A stretch of 64,000 nucleotides of DNA from Parvicella tangerina (GCF_907165195.1 NZ_OU015584.1:868001-932000), one strand, 5' to 3'. Counted from the first letter of the stretch, positions 17,317-26,793 are shown. The notes: generated by a model from the sequence alone, not told the origin. Translations and numbers: made by a program.

Positions 17317-18666
17317 ATGCTAAATATTTCAAATAATTCTCGTGTCGGAAAAGATGTCCGAGCTTTGAACTATCAATCGCTGAAGCGAGTTGAAAGCAAG
17401 GTTTCTGGTAAAGTCTTTAAGAAAATAGCTATTTCTACGCTGGTTGTTTTATTGGTATTGATGTTCATCCCCTGGACACAAAACATTCGATCGAATGGTA
17501 AAGTAATTACGTTGACGCCTGATCAACGACCGCAAACTGTGAACTCAAGTATTGCTGGTACGGTTGATAAATGGTACGTTAAAGAAGGAGACGTAGTTCA
17601 AAAGGGAGATACAATTCTTCATTTAAAGGAGATCAAAAGTGAATACCTGGATCCTAATCTTGTAGCCAATACAGCTCAGCAAAAAGCATATAAACTGGAT
17701 GCAGTTAGTAATTATAAGCTCAAGGTGGAAGCGCTTCAAGAACAGCTGGTAGCCCAGGAAAAGGAAGCCTTATTGAAGTATAATCAGGCACAAATCAAAA
17801 TCCAACAAGCGGAGTTAAAGGTTCAAAGTGACAGTATTGCGGCTATTTCTGCAAAACTGAACTTGAAAACGATTGAAGACCAATATGTCCGTTTTGAAGA
17901 CTTGCAAAAGGAAGGCCTGAAGTCTCAAACCGATAAGGAGAACAGAGACATGAAGTTGCAGAATGCAAAAGCGTATGAAATTGAAGCAACCAATAAACTC
18001 CTCAACAGTCAATCAGAATTAATTAATGCTAAAGTGGATTTAAGTGCTGTGCAGACAAAATACCAGACTCTTATTGCTAAAACAAAATCTGATTTGTCGT
18101 CCGCTAACTCGAATTTACTGGATGCGCAGATTGAATATCAAAAGTTAGACAATAAGTTGAGTAATTACTCTATTAGAAATGACATGTACTACATTCTTGC
18201 GCCTCAAGATGGGTATGTAACTCAAACTTTGGTTAAGGGGGTAGGAGAGACGATTAAAGATGGAGAAGCAGTTGTTACCATCATGCCAGAGAAGTATGAA
18301 TATGCTGTGGAAATTTACGTAGATCCAATTGACCTACCCTTGGTAAATATTGGTCAACATGTTCGAATTCAATTTGATGGTTGGCCAGCAATTGTTTTCT
18401 CTGGGTGGCCAAATACGAGCTACGGAACCTATGGAGGAGAGGTGTATGCTGTGGATAAATTTATTAGTGAAAATGGAAAGTACAGAGTATTGGTCAAGCC
18501 AGAAGAGAGTGATCATCCATGGCCTAATCAATTGCGGTTTGGTAGTGGAACAAGAAGTTTTATCATGTTGAAAGATGTACCTATTTGGTATGAGTTATGG
18601 AGAAACATTAATGGCTTCCCTCCTGAATACTATCAAGTTGAATCAGCACCAAAAGCAAAAAAATGA
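17317..18666 (+). CDS. HlyD-family membrane-fusion protein
   Basis: 449 residues from the ATG at 17317, one base after the ABC-type gene stop; AAGGG upstream is a fair ribosome site. A single N-terminal membrane segment (residues about 36-53) precedes the first half of a biotinyl-lipoyl domain (SSIAGTVDKWYVKEGDVVQKGD). Next come two long coiled-coil helices (about 115-275), the second lipoyl half (ILAPQDGYVTQTLVKGVGE) and a beta-barrel domain. It should bridge the inner-membrane ABC-type protein and the TolC-like channel. Its stop overlaps the start of the next gene by 4 bases. Confidence 0.92.
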   Translation: MLNISNNSRVGKDVRALNYQSLKRVESKVSGKVFKKIAISTLVVLLVLMFIPWTQNIRSNGKVITLTPDQRPQTVNSSIAGTVDKWYVKEGDVVQKGDTILHLKEIKSEYLDPNLVANTAQQKAYKLDAVSNYKLKVEALQEQLVAQEKEALLKYNQAQIKIQQAELKVQSDSIAAISAKLNLKTIEDQYVRFEDLQKEGLKSQTDKENRDMKLQNAKAYEIEATNKLLNSQSELINAKVDLSAVQTKYQTLIAKTKSDLSSANSNLLDAQIEYQKLDNKLSNYSIRNDMYYILAPQDGYVTQTLVKGVGETIKDGEAVVTIMPEKYEYAVEIYVDPIDLPLVNIGQHVRIQFDGWPAIVFSGWPNTSYGTYGGEVYAVDKFISENGKYRVLVKPEESDHPWPNQLRFGSGTRSFIMLKDVPIWYELWRNINGFPPEYYQVESAPKAKK

Positions 18667-20060
18667 AGAAGATTGGTTTAATATTGATGCTTTGGTTGCA
18701 ATGGTTGCCGCTGTTTCTGTTCGCACAGCCTGAATCTGGAGAAGTGATGAGTTATGAGCAGTTCATTGGGGTTGTAAAACAACACCACCCAGTAATGATT
18801 CAGGCGAATGAAATTTACAATTCCGCAGAAGGAGCGCTATTGGAATCCAGGGGAGGATTTGATCCTGTGCTAAAAGGTGATCTTCAGCAAAAAGAGTACG
18901 AAGGAACTCGTTACTTTCAACTCTCAGAAGCAGGTTTAGTTGTGCCAACTTGGATAGGTGCGAATATTAAATTAGGGTATACGCAAAGTATTGGTGATTA
19001 TATTAATGTCATGGATAAACTGCCGTCTAATGGTTTAGTATTCGCAGGTGTCGAGCTTCCATTAGGTCAAGGGCTGTTTTATGATAAGAGAAGGGCGGCA
19101 GTTGATAAGGCTAAATTGTATGTAGCTATGGCAGGTGCAGAGCGTTCTTTATTGGTCAATGATGTTATTTATCAGGCTTCGATGGATTATTGGGAGTGGT
19201 TTGAGAAGCATCATCAGGTATTAGCAGTTGATAATCTACTTAAAAAATCGGCTGAACGACTGAAGAATATAAAACGAAGTGCAGAGCTGGGAGATAAACC
19301 CTACGTAGATACTTTGGAAGCTTCTATTCAATTTCAAAACTTTCAATCGCTTTATATGGACCTCAAGATGGCGGAGGAGAATGCTAGGGCATACGTGAAT
19401 ATACATCTATGGGCCGATGGGATATTGCCGCTAGAGCTGGATACGTCCAGTATACCTGAGCAACTAAATCGCGCTACGCTTGACATGAGTGTTTGGCAAA
19501 TGGCAAATGACACCTTAATCGCTAATCACCCTAAACTGAATACCAAGCAGTTTAAAATTGATATAAATGAGGTTGAACTTCGTTTAGCTCGAGAATATTT
19601 GAAACCTAAGTTGAACATTAATTACAATGTATTGAATGAACCCGTGGGAGGTGACTTAGTAGGGTTTAATCCCAACGATTATAAGTTTGGTGTCGGTGTA
19701 GCTGTACCGCTCTTTTTGAGGAGTTCAAGAGGACAGATACAAAAGCAAAAAGCAGAGCTTCAGATAGCTAAAGCTGATTACGAATGGACGCGGGAGCAAC
19801 TTAGAGCAAAGTTAGTGGCAACTGTTAATAAATCTAAAAATTCAGTAGCTCAGGCCCAATTGCTTTCTGAAGTTGTTGTTAATTATCGTAACTTAGTAAA
19901 TGCCGAAAGAAAACTATTTGAGATCGGTGAAAGTTCATTGATGATGTTAAACTACCGGGAGATTGCACTATTGGAATCTGAAATCAAATGGATTGAAAAG
20001 ATTAGTAAGTCTAAGGTAGCCGAAATTCAGATTCTATATGCAATCGGCCAATTAAACTAG
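18663..20060 (+). CDS. TolC-family outer-membrane efflux protein
   Basis: 465 residues with a signal peptide ending near LFAQ. The sequence has the TolC layout: two strand segments and two pairs of long helices with heptads (for example AEENARAYVNIHLWADG, QKQKAELQIAKADYEWTREQ), though the overall match is to the divergent TolC-like proteins of Bacteroidota. It would provide the outer-membrane exit duct for the exporter encoded immediately upstream. The start overlaps the hlyD-type stop (ATGA), indicating coupled translation. Confidence 0.87.
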   Translation: MKKIGLILMLWLQWLPLFLFAQPESGEVMSYEQFIGVVKQHHPVMIQANEIYNSAEGALLESRGGFDPVLKGDLQQKEYEGTRYFQLSEAGLVVPTWIGANIKLGYTQSIGDYINVMDKLPSNGLVFAGVELPLGQGLFYDKRRAAVDKAKLYVAMAGAERSLLVNDVIYQASMDYWEWFEKHHQVLAVDNLLKKSAERLKNIKRSAELGDKPYVDTLEASIQFQNFQSLYMDLKMAEENARAYVNIHLWADGILPLELDTSSIPEQLNRATLDMSVWQMANDTLIANHPKLNTKQFKIDINEVELRLAREYLKPKLNINYNVLNEPVGGDLVGFNPNDYKFGVGVAVPLFLRSSRGQIQKQKAELQIAKADYEWTREQLRAKLVATVNKSKNSVAQAQLLSEVVVNYRNLVNAERKLFEIGESSLMMLNYREIALLESEIKWIEKISKSKVAEIQILYAIGQLN

Positions 20061-20065
20061 ATGAT

Positions 20066-20392
20066 ATGGTACAGGTTGTTTTGCAAGATAGAAGCGTTAA
20101 GAATTTAGAGCAAATTTTGAGTAGATTGCTGAATAATCAATTAGTGACTAGCCCAACGATTGTGGAAAGTCAACGGTATCAGCCACTAAAAGGAGGTCAC
20201 TTCCTTAAGTATAAATATTACCAACTTACGGCTATATCCAGATCGATTCATTCTAAAGAGATACTTGATATAGTTGAAGAGCTAAAGAATAGCAATTCTT
20301 TAGAGTTTTATACTGTTCCCATAGTGGACATGAACTGGAACCAAGCTTCTAATGTAAAAGGGTATTTCGACAATGTGAAAATGGTTTCCTAG
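20066..20392 (+). CDS. CutA-like small protein
   Basis: A 108-residue soluble protein 5 bases after the TolC-type gene, so the likely last gene of the exporter operon. The pattern resembles CutA1: an N-terminal strand then LEQILSRLLNNQLVTSPTIV, a central YQPLKGGHFLKYKYYQLTAISRSIHSKEILDIVEEL and a final EFYTVPIVDMN then a Y-containing helix. CutA trimers are linked to divalent metal tolerance, but the usual conserved His-Pro-Tyr segment is missing, so this is a distant relative at best. It is convergent with the SafE-like gene, only 3 bases apart. Confidence 0.5.
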   Translation: MVQVVLQDRSVKNLEQILSRLLNNQLVTSPTIVESQRYQPLKGGHFLKYKYYQLTAISRSIHSKEILDIVEELKNSNSLEFYTVPIVDMNWNQASNVKGYFDNVKMVS

Positions 20393-20395
20393 TCA

Positions 20396-21193
20396 TTATT
20401 TTTCGCAGTTATCTTTATCACTTCCAGATTGACAGCATTCCATCGTTTGAATAACTGGAGCATTCTCTTTGGATGCTTCAAGGTTGTCGTTGTCCACTTT
20501 TTGTTCAACAGGATCTGAAGTGTTTACCTTCGGACTCAAAAAAGGAATACCCAAGTTTGCCCCCCTAACAAATAGAATCGCACCAAATACAAGTAAAAAT
20601 ATGGGAACGGACTTTTGGAGTTTACTTCTAAAGTTTGTTGTCAGCAAGTCTTTGATCCAGGGCATCAGTACCATAACGGGTAATGTGCCAATACCGAATA
20701 GAACCATAAATAATATCCCATTGATAAATGAGCCGGTAGAGAGCGCGCCAATCAATGCAAAATAGACTAATCCGCAAGGTAGCATGCCGTTAAGAAAACC
20801 AAGAACAAAGTTGTTCATATATCCCTGCTTACGGAGGTAACCTCCCATTTTCTGCTGAAGGATCATGGCTTGTTTTGGAAGAACTTTAGAAAGAAAGTTT
20901 GTTTTTCGATCTACTAAAATTGCAATGGCAGAAACTACGATTAAAATACCTAATATTATAGATAGTTGCTGCTGGAATCCCGCAATGGCAATGCTTTGTC
21001 CGAATATTCCAAAAAGTCCACCTATTAGCGCGTAGGTGAATATCCTTCCAGCATTGTAGATGAGGATGCTTGCAAGTCTAGAGCTAATGGAATGTGACTT
21101 GACTGGTACAGCTAAAGCTATGGGACCGCACATTCCTAGGCAATGGAAATTGCTGACGAGACCTAATGATATAGCACTCCAAATAAATATCAT
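20396..21193 (-). CDS. SafE/DsbD-like membrane protein of the cbb3 cluster
   Basis: A 265-residue membrane protein of the sulfite-exporter TauE/SafE (UreH-like) group. Six membrane segments carry the paired Cys motifs FHCLGMCGPI (near residue 18) and GMLPCGLVYF (near 135), as in the proteins that accompany cbb3 oxidase genes and help supply copper or redox equivalents. The C-terminal tail is soluble and Cys-rich (ECCQSGSDKDNCEK), which is unusual and could bind metal. Its ATG overlaps the fixH stop by 4 bases. Confidence 0.82.
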   Translation of the reverse strand: MIFIWSAISLGLVSNFHCLGMCGPIALAVPVKSHSISSRLASILIYNAGRIFTYALIGGLFGIFGQSIAIAGFQQQLSIILGILIVVSAIAILVDRKTNFLSKVLPKQAMILQQKMGGYLRKQGYMNNFVLGFLNGMLPCGLVYFALIGALSTGSFINGILFMVLFGIGTLPVMVLMPWIKDLLTTNFRSKLQKSVPIFLLVFGAILFVRGANLGIPFLSPKVNTSDPVEQKVDNDNLEASKENAPVIQTMECCQSGSDKDNCEK

Positions 21194-21627
21194 TCAATCG
21201 TTATTTTTTCTTCTACAGCGTATGTTTTTCCATTCATCACCCAACTGATTGTAACCTTATACCCTCCCTTACTTAAGCTTTTTAGGGGTAAAGCCATCAT
21301 GCCGTTGTTTAGTTCAAGATCATAGTGTTTGTCTAAGTCAGCGTTCTCAGGTCTATAGAAATGGATGTTCCCACTTTCAACAGATGACACTTCTTCTGGG
21401 AAAGAAATGATGAAGTATTCCTCTTGCTGAAAAAGTTTGAACTTAGACTTCAGACCCACAGCATTATTTTTAGCATCAATGGTCTCCTGATAATTGATCT
21501 CTTGTTCATAGTAGTCTTCAGAAGTAAGATCCGTATCTGTTTGAGCTGCTCTGAAAACAAAAGATAGTATAAATGTCATAAACGCTACAATGGCTATCGT
21601 TATGCCAACTCCCCAATTAAATTTCAT
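21190..21627 (-). CDS. FixH/CcoH-family protein
   Basis: 145 residues with one N-terminal membrane helix (WGVGITIAIVAFMTFILSFVF) and a periplasmic beta-rich domain ending in GGYKVTISWVMNGKTYAVEE, the pattern of FixH/CcoH, needed for assembly or stability of cbb3 oxidase. It follows ccoG after 4 bases and overlaps the SafE-like gene. Confidence 0.85.
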   Translation of the reverse strand: MKFNWGVGITIAIVAFMTFILSFVFRAAQTDTDLTSEDYYEQEINYQETIDAKNNAVGLKSKFKLFQQEEYFIISFPEEVSSVESGNIHFYRPENADLDKHYDLELNNGMMALPLKSLSKGGYKVTISWVMNGKTYAVEEKITIE

Positions 21628-21631
21628 AGTA

Positions 21632-23026
21632 TTAGATATTTGGTCCCATAAAGGTCGTTGCTTTCTTTTCTATCAGCTCATCACCATTATAGATGCCGAT
21701 TACGAAATCTATGCTGGCATCTATGTCCTCTTTGTCAATGATAAGAAAGAACTTAGTTTGTAATTCGTCTTGTTTTTTCAGGTTGAGCTGTGCGACATCG
21801 CCCACCATTTTAATTTCTCCATCACCTTCCAACACTTTTAATGTCAACGTCATATCTTCGTTGGTCTTGTTGGTAATGTTCAGGTCGAATAGGTTGGAGT
21901 ACTGATCCTCGCCATAAGTAGAGAAAGTAGTTCCTCTTGTTCGCATGATGGTCGTTTGAACATCTGTCCTCGTTAGGATAAGAGTGGATAATACCCCAAG
22001 GAGTAAAACTAGCAATACAGTATATACCTTTAATCGTGTAGTAAATTGCCAAGGAGTCTTATTCTTGATCCTTTCTTCAGATGTGAACTTGATCAATCCT
22101 TTCGGTAGACCTACATTTTCCATCATGTGGTCACAAGCATCAATACAAGCCGTACAGTTTACACATTCTAGCTGTGTGCCATTTCTAATGTCAATTCCTG
22201 TAGGACAGACATGAATACACTGCTTACAATCAATACAGTCACCTTTCCCTGCGGCAGCTCGATCTTCATTCTTTTTGAATTTGGCCCTTCCTTCACCTCG
22301 TTCATAGTCATAGGCAACAACTAATGATTTTTGGTCAAGTAAAACGCCTTGAAGTCTTCCATAAGGGCACACCGTGGTACATACTTGCTCTCTCATGAAT
22401 GCAAAAACTGCATAGAACACCGTTGTGAAAATACTGATGGCTAAAAAGCCTCCCAAATTCGCTGCTGGTCCATCAAGTATAATATCCCAAAGCGCCTCGT
22501 ATCCAATAATGTAGGATAGAAAGGTGTTTGCGATGGCGAAAGAAATAAGCCAAAAAATTAGATGCTTGAGTGTTTTCTTTCGAATTTTTTCAGCGTTCCA
22601 TGGTTGAGCGTCTAGCTTTTTCTGATGCGTCCAATCCCCTTCAATCCAATACTCAATTCTTCTAAAAACCATTTCCATAAAAATGGTTTGAGGACAAACC
22701 CATCCGCAAAACAAGCGACCAAAAGCAATAGTAAATAGCGTAATGAAAACGATTCCTGTGATCATGGCCAAAGCGAAGATGAACATGTCCTGAGGCCAAA
22801 AGATCTGGCCAAATATGATGAACTTTCGTTCAACCACATTGAGCATTAAGAGAGGTTCTCCACCAACTTTAATGTATGGCATCCCGAACAGCAATGCTAG
22901 CAATAGGTAGCTCAACCATTTACGGTAGTTATAGAATTTACCAGCAGGCTTTTTCGGATAAATCCAAATTCGCTTACCTTTTTTATCTACTGTGGATATC
23001 TGATCTCTGAATTCTTCGTTTTCCAT
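21632..23026 (-). CDS. ccoG: CcoG/RdxA cbb3 oxidase accessory iron-sulfur protein
   Basis: A 464-residue membrane protein involved in cbb3 oxidase maturation, reported in other bacteria to act in copper reduction. Several membrane helices occur in the N-terminal half with FGRLFCGWVCPQTIFMEM. Two 4Fe-4S motifs follow, CIDCKQCIHVCPTG near residue 265 and CVNCTACIDACDHMM near 290. A further helix precedes a C-terminal Ig-like domain (FixG_C). It is separated from ccoP by a strong hairpin at 23041-23075. Confidence 0.95.
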   Translation of the reverse strand: MENEEFRDQISTVDKKGKRIWIYPKKPAGKFYNYRKWLSYLLLALLFGMPYIKVGGEPLLMLNVVERKFIIFGQIFWPQDMFIFALAMITGIVFITLFTIAFGRLFCGWVCPQTIFMEMVFRRIEYWIEGDWTHQKKLDAQPWNAEKIRKKTLKHLIFWLISFAIANTFLSYIIGYEALWDIILDGPAANLGGFLAISIFTTVFYAVFAFMREQVCTTVCPYGRLQGVLLDQKSLVVAYDYERGEGRAKFKKNEDRAAAGKGDCIDCKQCIHVCPTGIDIRNGTQLECVNCTACIDACDHMMENVGLPKGLIKFTSEERIKNKTPWQFTTRLKVYTVLLVLLLGVLSTLILTRTDVQTTIMRTRGTTFSTYGEDQYSNLFDLNITNKTNEDMTLTLKVLEGDGEIKMVGDVAQLNLKKQDELQTKFFLIIDKEDIDASIDFVIGIYNGDELIEKKATTFMGPNI

Positions 23027-23040
23027 GATTTCTCATTTTA

Positions 23041-23075
23041 AAGGGTATTTCAATTGCATTAATTGAAATACCCTT
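23041..23075 (-). terminator. Hairpin between ccoP and ccoG
   Basis: A perfect 15-base stem (23041-23055 with 23061-23075) and a 5-base loop fill the ccoP-ccoG gap. On the minus strand it is followed by TTTAAAATG rather than a long T-run, so it may be a partial terminator, or an RNA end stabilising the ccoNOQP message. Confidence 0.65.
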
Positions 23076-23100
23076 ATCAAATTTAGGTGTGAGAAACTTG

Positions 23101-24102
23101 TTATTCTGTAACCGGAGTTACTTTGTCACGTTTTTCTCCTTGAGGAGAAAGACCTCCTGGAGCAAAAGTTCCGTGCAGTGACATTACATAAGATGCTACC
23201 TGCTGAATTTCATGACCTAGCAACATGTCATCTTCACCCCAGGCCGTCATACCGTTAGGGGTACCATATTTGACTGTTGTAAATACGTTCACAATATCAT
23301 TCCCGTAAATCCAGTGTTCATCTGTTAAGTTTGGTCCTGTATTTCCTTGTGCATTGTCTCCATGACATACGGCACAATTGTTTTTAAAGATTTGTCGCCC
23401 TGCATCTAAGTCTGCTTGATCTGTCAGTTGAGTTACGTTCGTTTCGTCAACAGATAGTTTTAAGGTAGCAAGGTAGGCTTGCTTCTGTTCTTCTGCGATG
23501 GCCATTTCTTTTTCGTATTCTTCATATTGAAGGTCGCCATATTGAAACACGTGATAGTTAAGCAAATAGACAACGGCAAAACCAATAGCGAAATAGAAGC
23601 CCCATTTCCACCAAGGGGGTAGATTGTTATCCAGCTCACGAATTCCATCGTATTCGTGATCCATCATTACGGTCTCTTCGTTTTCTATTTCAACAGCGTC
23701 AGTAAGGACCTTGTTCAATTTGAACCATGGGTTCTTCTCTTTCATCGCTTTGGCAGGAAGTAATTCACTGGCCAGATTGTTGAACACACGCTGGAAGTAG
23801 ATGAAAATGAAAAGTAAAAGTACATCCACGATAACCATCCCGATGATATCACTCATTGCTGGTTCAAAAATGGGATTTTCTTCCTGTGGTGCACCAGCGG
23901 CAAAAGCCGAACCTGAGAATAGTAAGCCAATAGCAAGAAGCGCAATGGTTTTAAGCGCATCTCCACCTGAACTTTTTTTCTTTTTATCCTGAAAAGATTT
24001 ACTTTTCAAAAGGGTTTGAATGGAGCCGGCCATGATTGCGATCCCTGCCAGTAGTATTACCGCAGCCACAACAAGCATCCAGAATGTTATTTGATATTTC
24101 AT
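23101..24102 (-). CDS. ccoP: cbb3 oxidase subunit CcoP, mono-haem type
   Basis: 333 residues. A long N-terminal region contains membrane helices near residues 6-28, 48-68, 85-105 and 165-185. A single cytochrome c domain follows, with haem site NNCAVCHGDNAQGNTGPNL near residue 242 and Met in GMTAWG. Proteobacterial CcoP has two haems; the one-haem, extended form is usual for Bacteroidota. It passes electrons to the CcoO haem. It is transcribed after ccoQ. Confidence 0.94.
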   Translation of the reverse strand: MKYQITFWMLVVAAVILLAGIAIMAGSIQTLLKSKSFQDKKKKSSGGDALKTIALLAIGLLFSGSAFAAGAPQEENPIFEPAMSDIIGMVIVDVLLLFIFIYFQRVFNNLASELLPAKAMKEKNPWFKLNKVLTDAVEIENEETVMMDHEYDGIRELDNNLPPWWKWGFYFAIGFAVVYLLNYHVFQYGDLQYEEYEKEMAIAEEQKQAYLATLKLSVDETNVTQLTDQADLDAGRQIFKNNCAVCHGDNAQGNTGPNLTDEHWIYGNDIVNVFTTVKYGTPNGMTAWGEDDMLLGHEIQQVASYVMSLHGTFAPGGLSPQGEKRDKVTPVTE

Positions 24103-24125
24103 GATATTCTAGTTTTTTAAATTGG

Positions 24126-24332
24126 CTATGATTGTTCTTCTTCGTTCTGTTCTCTCGGATCATTAGGATCTGACAGAGGTAATAAACTGATATCCTTAAA
24201 TCTGTTTTTGCCTCCTCCAAATACATAGATGAATAGGATTACAAAGAACAGGAAGAATATTCCTAACGATATCAATGGATAGATTTCAATTCCGTCTATC
24301 GATGACATATGATGTTTGATAAATTTTAGCAT
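24126..24332 (-). CDS. ccoQ: cbb3 oxidase small subunit CcoQ
   Basis: 68 residues with one membrane helix (YPLISLGIFFLFFVILFIYVF) and a charged tail rich in Asp, Glu and Pro, the FixQ/CcoQ layout. It sits 7 bases after ccoNO and 23 before ccoP, as expected. CcoQ stabilises the complex. Confidence 0.85.
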   Translation of the reverse strand: MLKFIKHHMSSIDGIEIYPLISLGIFFLFFVILFIYVFGGGKNRFKDISLLPLSDPNDPREQNEEEQS

Positions 24333-24339
24333 TGGAATA

Positions 24340-26547
24340 TTATTTAAGGGTTAATGAATTTTCTTCTGTACTCTCCTTTTCCTCAGGTTTTTCCAACTTG
24401 TGAATGTCAGACCCTAATCGTTGCAAGTAAGCAATTAGTGCAATCATTTTGGAGTTTTTCAACTTCTTGTAAGTTGCTTCAGGAAGTTCTACATCTTTAT
24501 TCAATAAACTCTGCTTGATGAAATCAACATGTTTTGTAGCCTGAACCTCCATACTTTCTTTATAGTTTTTGATGTCCTCATCAGTGTAAGGTACGCCTAG
24601 AGAAACCATTGCTTCAAGTTTGGCCTTCGTTCCATCAATGTTCACCTCTTCGTCTGCTAAATGTGCGTATGGAGGCATGATGGAACCAGGGTTAGATTGT
24701 TGAGGGTTCATCAGGTGAGCGTAGTGCCAGTAATCATCTTTTTTCTGTTTGGTATTACCTTCACCTTCTCGATGTAAGTCTGGTCCTGTTCTCTTAGATC
24801 CCCACTGGAATGGATGGTCATAAACAAACTCACCAGCTTTAGAGTACTCTCCATAGCGCTCAGTTTCAAAACGCAATGGCCTTACCAATTGAGAGTGACA
24901 GTTGTAACATCCCTCAGAGATATAGACGTCTCTTCCTTCTAGTTCAAGCGGTGTATAGGGCTTAACACTGGAGATGGTCGGAATGTTAGACTTCACGATA
25001 AGCGTTGGAACAATTTCTACCAAACCTCCTATCAAAATGACAATCAGACTGACAATCAACATTCGAACAGGTTTTCTTTCGATCGTTCTGTGCCAATAAC
25101 CATCATCGTGAACTTTTACGTTCTTAACTAGCGCAGGTGCTTCAGCAGCTTCATTCGTGATAAATGAACCTCCTTTAGCTGTTTTGATCAAATTATAAAC
25201 CATAAGTAATGCTCCTATGATATATAGTCCGCCTCCAAATGCACGCATCATGTAGAATGGTCTTAACTTGGTAACAGTATCTAAGAATACCTGGTGCTCA
25301 AGTTTTCCTGCTTCAGTAAAGTCTTGCCACATAAATCCTTGAACAAATCCAGCCCAATACAACGGAATGACATAAAGTAAAATACCCACTGTGGCGATCC
25401 AGAAATGGTAATTAGCAAGTTTCATAGAGTGAACTTTTGTTCCCCACATTTTTGGAACGAGATAATAAAGCATCCCGAATGTCAGCATACCATTCCATCC
25501 CAAACCTCCCACGTGTACGTGAGCAATTGTCCAGTCAGTGAAGTGAGATAGGGTATTGAAAAATTTCAATGATAACATTGGTCCTTCGAATGTGCTCATA
25601 CCATAAACAGTAATTGCCACCACCATAAACTTCAGAACTACGTTGTCTCTAACCTTATCCCAGGCACCTCTTAAAGTAAGAAGTCCGTTTAGCATACCAC
25701 CCCATGATGGCGCAATCAGCATTACCGAGAAGACAACTCCCAATGACTGAGCCCAGTCTGGAAGAGCAGAATATAAAAGGTGGTGTGGTCCCGCCCAGAT
25801 ATAGATAAAGATCAAAGCCCAGAAGTGGATGATCGATAGTCGGTAGGAGTACACAGGTCTATCAGCTGCTTTCGGTACGAAGTAGTACATTAGCCCTAAA
25901 TAAGGTGTCGTAAGGAAAAATGCAACTGCGTTGTGACCGTACCACCATTGTACGAGCGCATCCTGCACTCCTGCAAACATGGAGTAAGAGTTAGTAAACC
26001 CAACAGGCATTGCTAGAGAGTTTACAATGTGAAGAACTGCAACCGTAACAAAGGTCGCTATGTAAAACCAAATGGCTACATATAAATGTCTTACTCTTCT
26101 TTTAAGGATGGTTGCAAACATGTTCCATCCGAATACAACCCAAATACCAGCGATTAAGATGTCTATCCACCATTCCAGCTCAGCATATTCCTTACCTTGG
26201 GTAATCCCAAGTGGTAAGGTCACTACTGCACATAAGATAATAAACTGCCATCCCCAGAAGTTGATGTTGCTGAGTACATCACTGTACATTCTCGTTTTCA
26301 GCAAGCGCTGAAGTGAGTAATAAACACCAGCAAAAATACCGTTGCCCACGAACGCGAAGATCACCGCATTCGTGTGAAGTGGTCTGATCCTACCAAACCC
26401 CAGCCAGGAGGTGAAATTTAGTTCTGGCCAAACCAATTGACTCGCAGCCAATAACCCAACCAACATTCCAATAACCCCCCACATCACGGTGACGATCAGG
26501 AACTTCTTTACGATCGAGTTGTCATAATAAAACTTCTCTACACTCAT
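24340..26547 (-). CDS. ccoNO: Fused cbb3 oxidase catalytic and mono-haem subunits CcoNO
   Basis: A 735-residue fusion. Residues about 1-480 are CcoN with twelve helices, including the haem/copper ligand segments HTNAVIFAFVGNG, QWWYGHNAVAFFLTTPYLG and AHVHVGGLGWNG. Residues about 520-735 are CcoO, with the c-type haem motif GCYNCHSQLVRP near 545 and axial Met in GSIMPPYAHL. The oxidase reduces O2 to water with high affinity and pumps protons. The fusion is typical of Bacteroidota. Its ATG overlaps the ccoS stop by 4 bases. Confidence 0.97.
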   Translation of the reverse strand: MSVEKFYYDNSIVKKFLIVTVMWGVIGMLVGLLAASQLVWPELNFTSWLGFGRIRPLHTNAVIFAFVGNGIFAGVYYSLQRLLKTRMYSDVLSNINFWGWQFIILCAVVTLPLGITQGKEYAELEWWIDILIAGIWVVFGWNMFATILKRRVRHLYVAIWFYIATFVTVAVLHIVNSLAMPVGFTNSYSMFAGVQDALVQWWYGHNAVAFFLTTPYLGLMYYFVPKAADRPVYSYRLSIIHFWALIFIYIWAGPHHLLYSALPDWAQSLGVVFSVMLIAPSWGGMLNGLLTLRGAWDKVRDNVVLKFMVVAITVYGMSTFEGPMLSLKFFNTLSHFTDWTIAHVHVGGLGWNGMLTFGMLYYLVPKMWGTKVHSMKLANYHFWIATVGILLYVIPLYWAGFVQGFMWQDFTEAGKLEHQVFLDTVTKLRPFYMMRAFGGGLYIIGALLMVYNLIKTAKGGSFITNEAAEAPALVKNVKVHDDGYWHRTIERKPVRMLIVSLIVILIGGLVEIVPTLIVKSNIPTISSVKPYTPLELEGRDVYISEGCYNCHSQLVRPLRFETERYGEYSKAGEFVYDHPFQWGSKRTGPDLHREGEGNTKQKKDDYWHYAHLMNPQQSNPGSIMPPYAHLADEEVNIDGTKAKLEAMVSLGVPYTDEDIKNYKESMEVQATKHVDFIKQSLLNKDVELPEATYKKLKNSKMIALIAYLQRLGSDIHKLEKPEEKESTEENSLTLK

Positions 26548-26726
26548 TGTTTTTGATTTTTATTTTCGTTTGATTTTTTTTCTTTTTCTGAATCGTCAAA
26601 AAGAATCCGGACAGACGGGGTGTAATCATCCTCGTACTGACCATTTTTGATCGCCCACAGGAAGGCTGCCAAGAAGCCAATGGCCAGTAGCAAGCTAATT
26701 CCGGTAAGTAGAAATATTATAGACAT
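26544..26726 (-). CDS. ccoS: cbb3 oxidase maturation protein CcoS
   Basis: 60 residues: one N-terminal helix (IIFLLTGISLLLAIGFLAAFLWAI in pattern), then GQYEDDYTPSVRILFDD, the CcoS signature. CcoS is needed to insert haem b and copper into CcoN. It is the first gene of the oxidase operon in this strain, with an upstream palindrome at 26778-26793. Confidence 0.9.
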   Translation of the reverse strand: MSIIFLLTGISLLLAIGFLAAFLWAIKNGQYEDDYTPSVRILFDDSEKEKKSNENKNQKQ

Positions 26727-26777
26727 AAGTCACTTTGTTTATTCGCAGATTAATTCTGCTATTACAAAGAGACTAAA

Positions 26778-26793
26778 TGACACTTTTGTGACA
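26778..26793. promoter_or_regulatory. Candidate Crp/Fnr-type site upstream of the cbb3 operon
   Basis: TGACAC-TTTT-GTGACA is an imperfect inverted repeat (five of six bases pair) with TGA/TCA-type half-sites. It lies 52 bases upstream of ccoS in the spacer after ccoI. It does not match the 13-base motif seen at three other promoters, and the only nearby -7 candidates are imperfect (TCTCTTTG at 26765-26772, TTAATCTG at 26746-26753), so support is modest. Confidence 0.35.
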
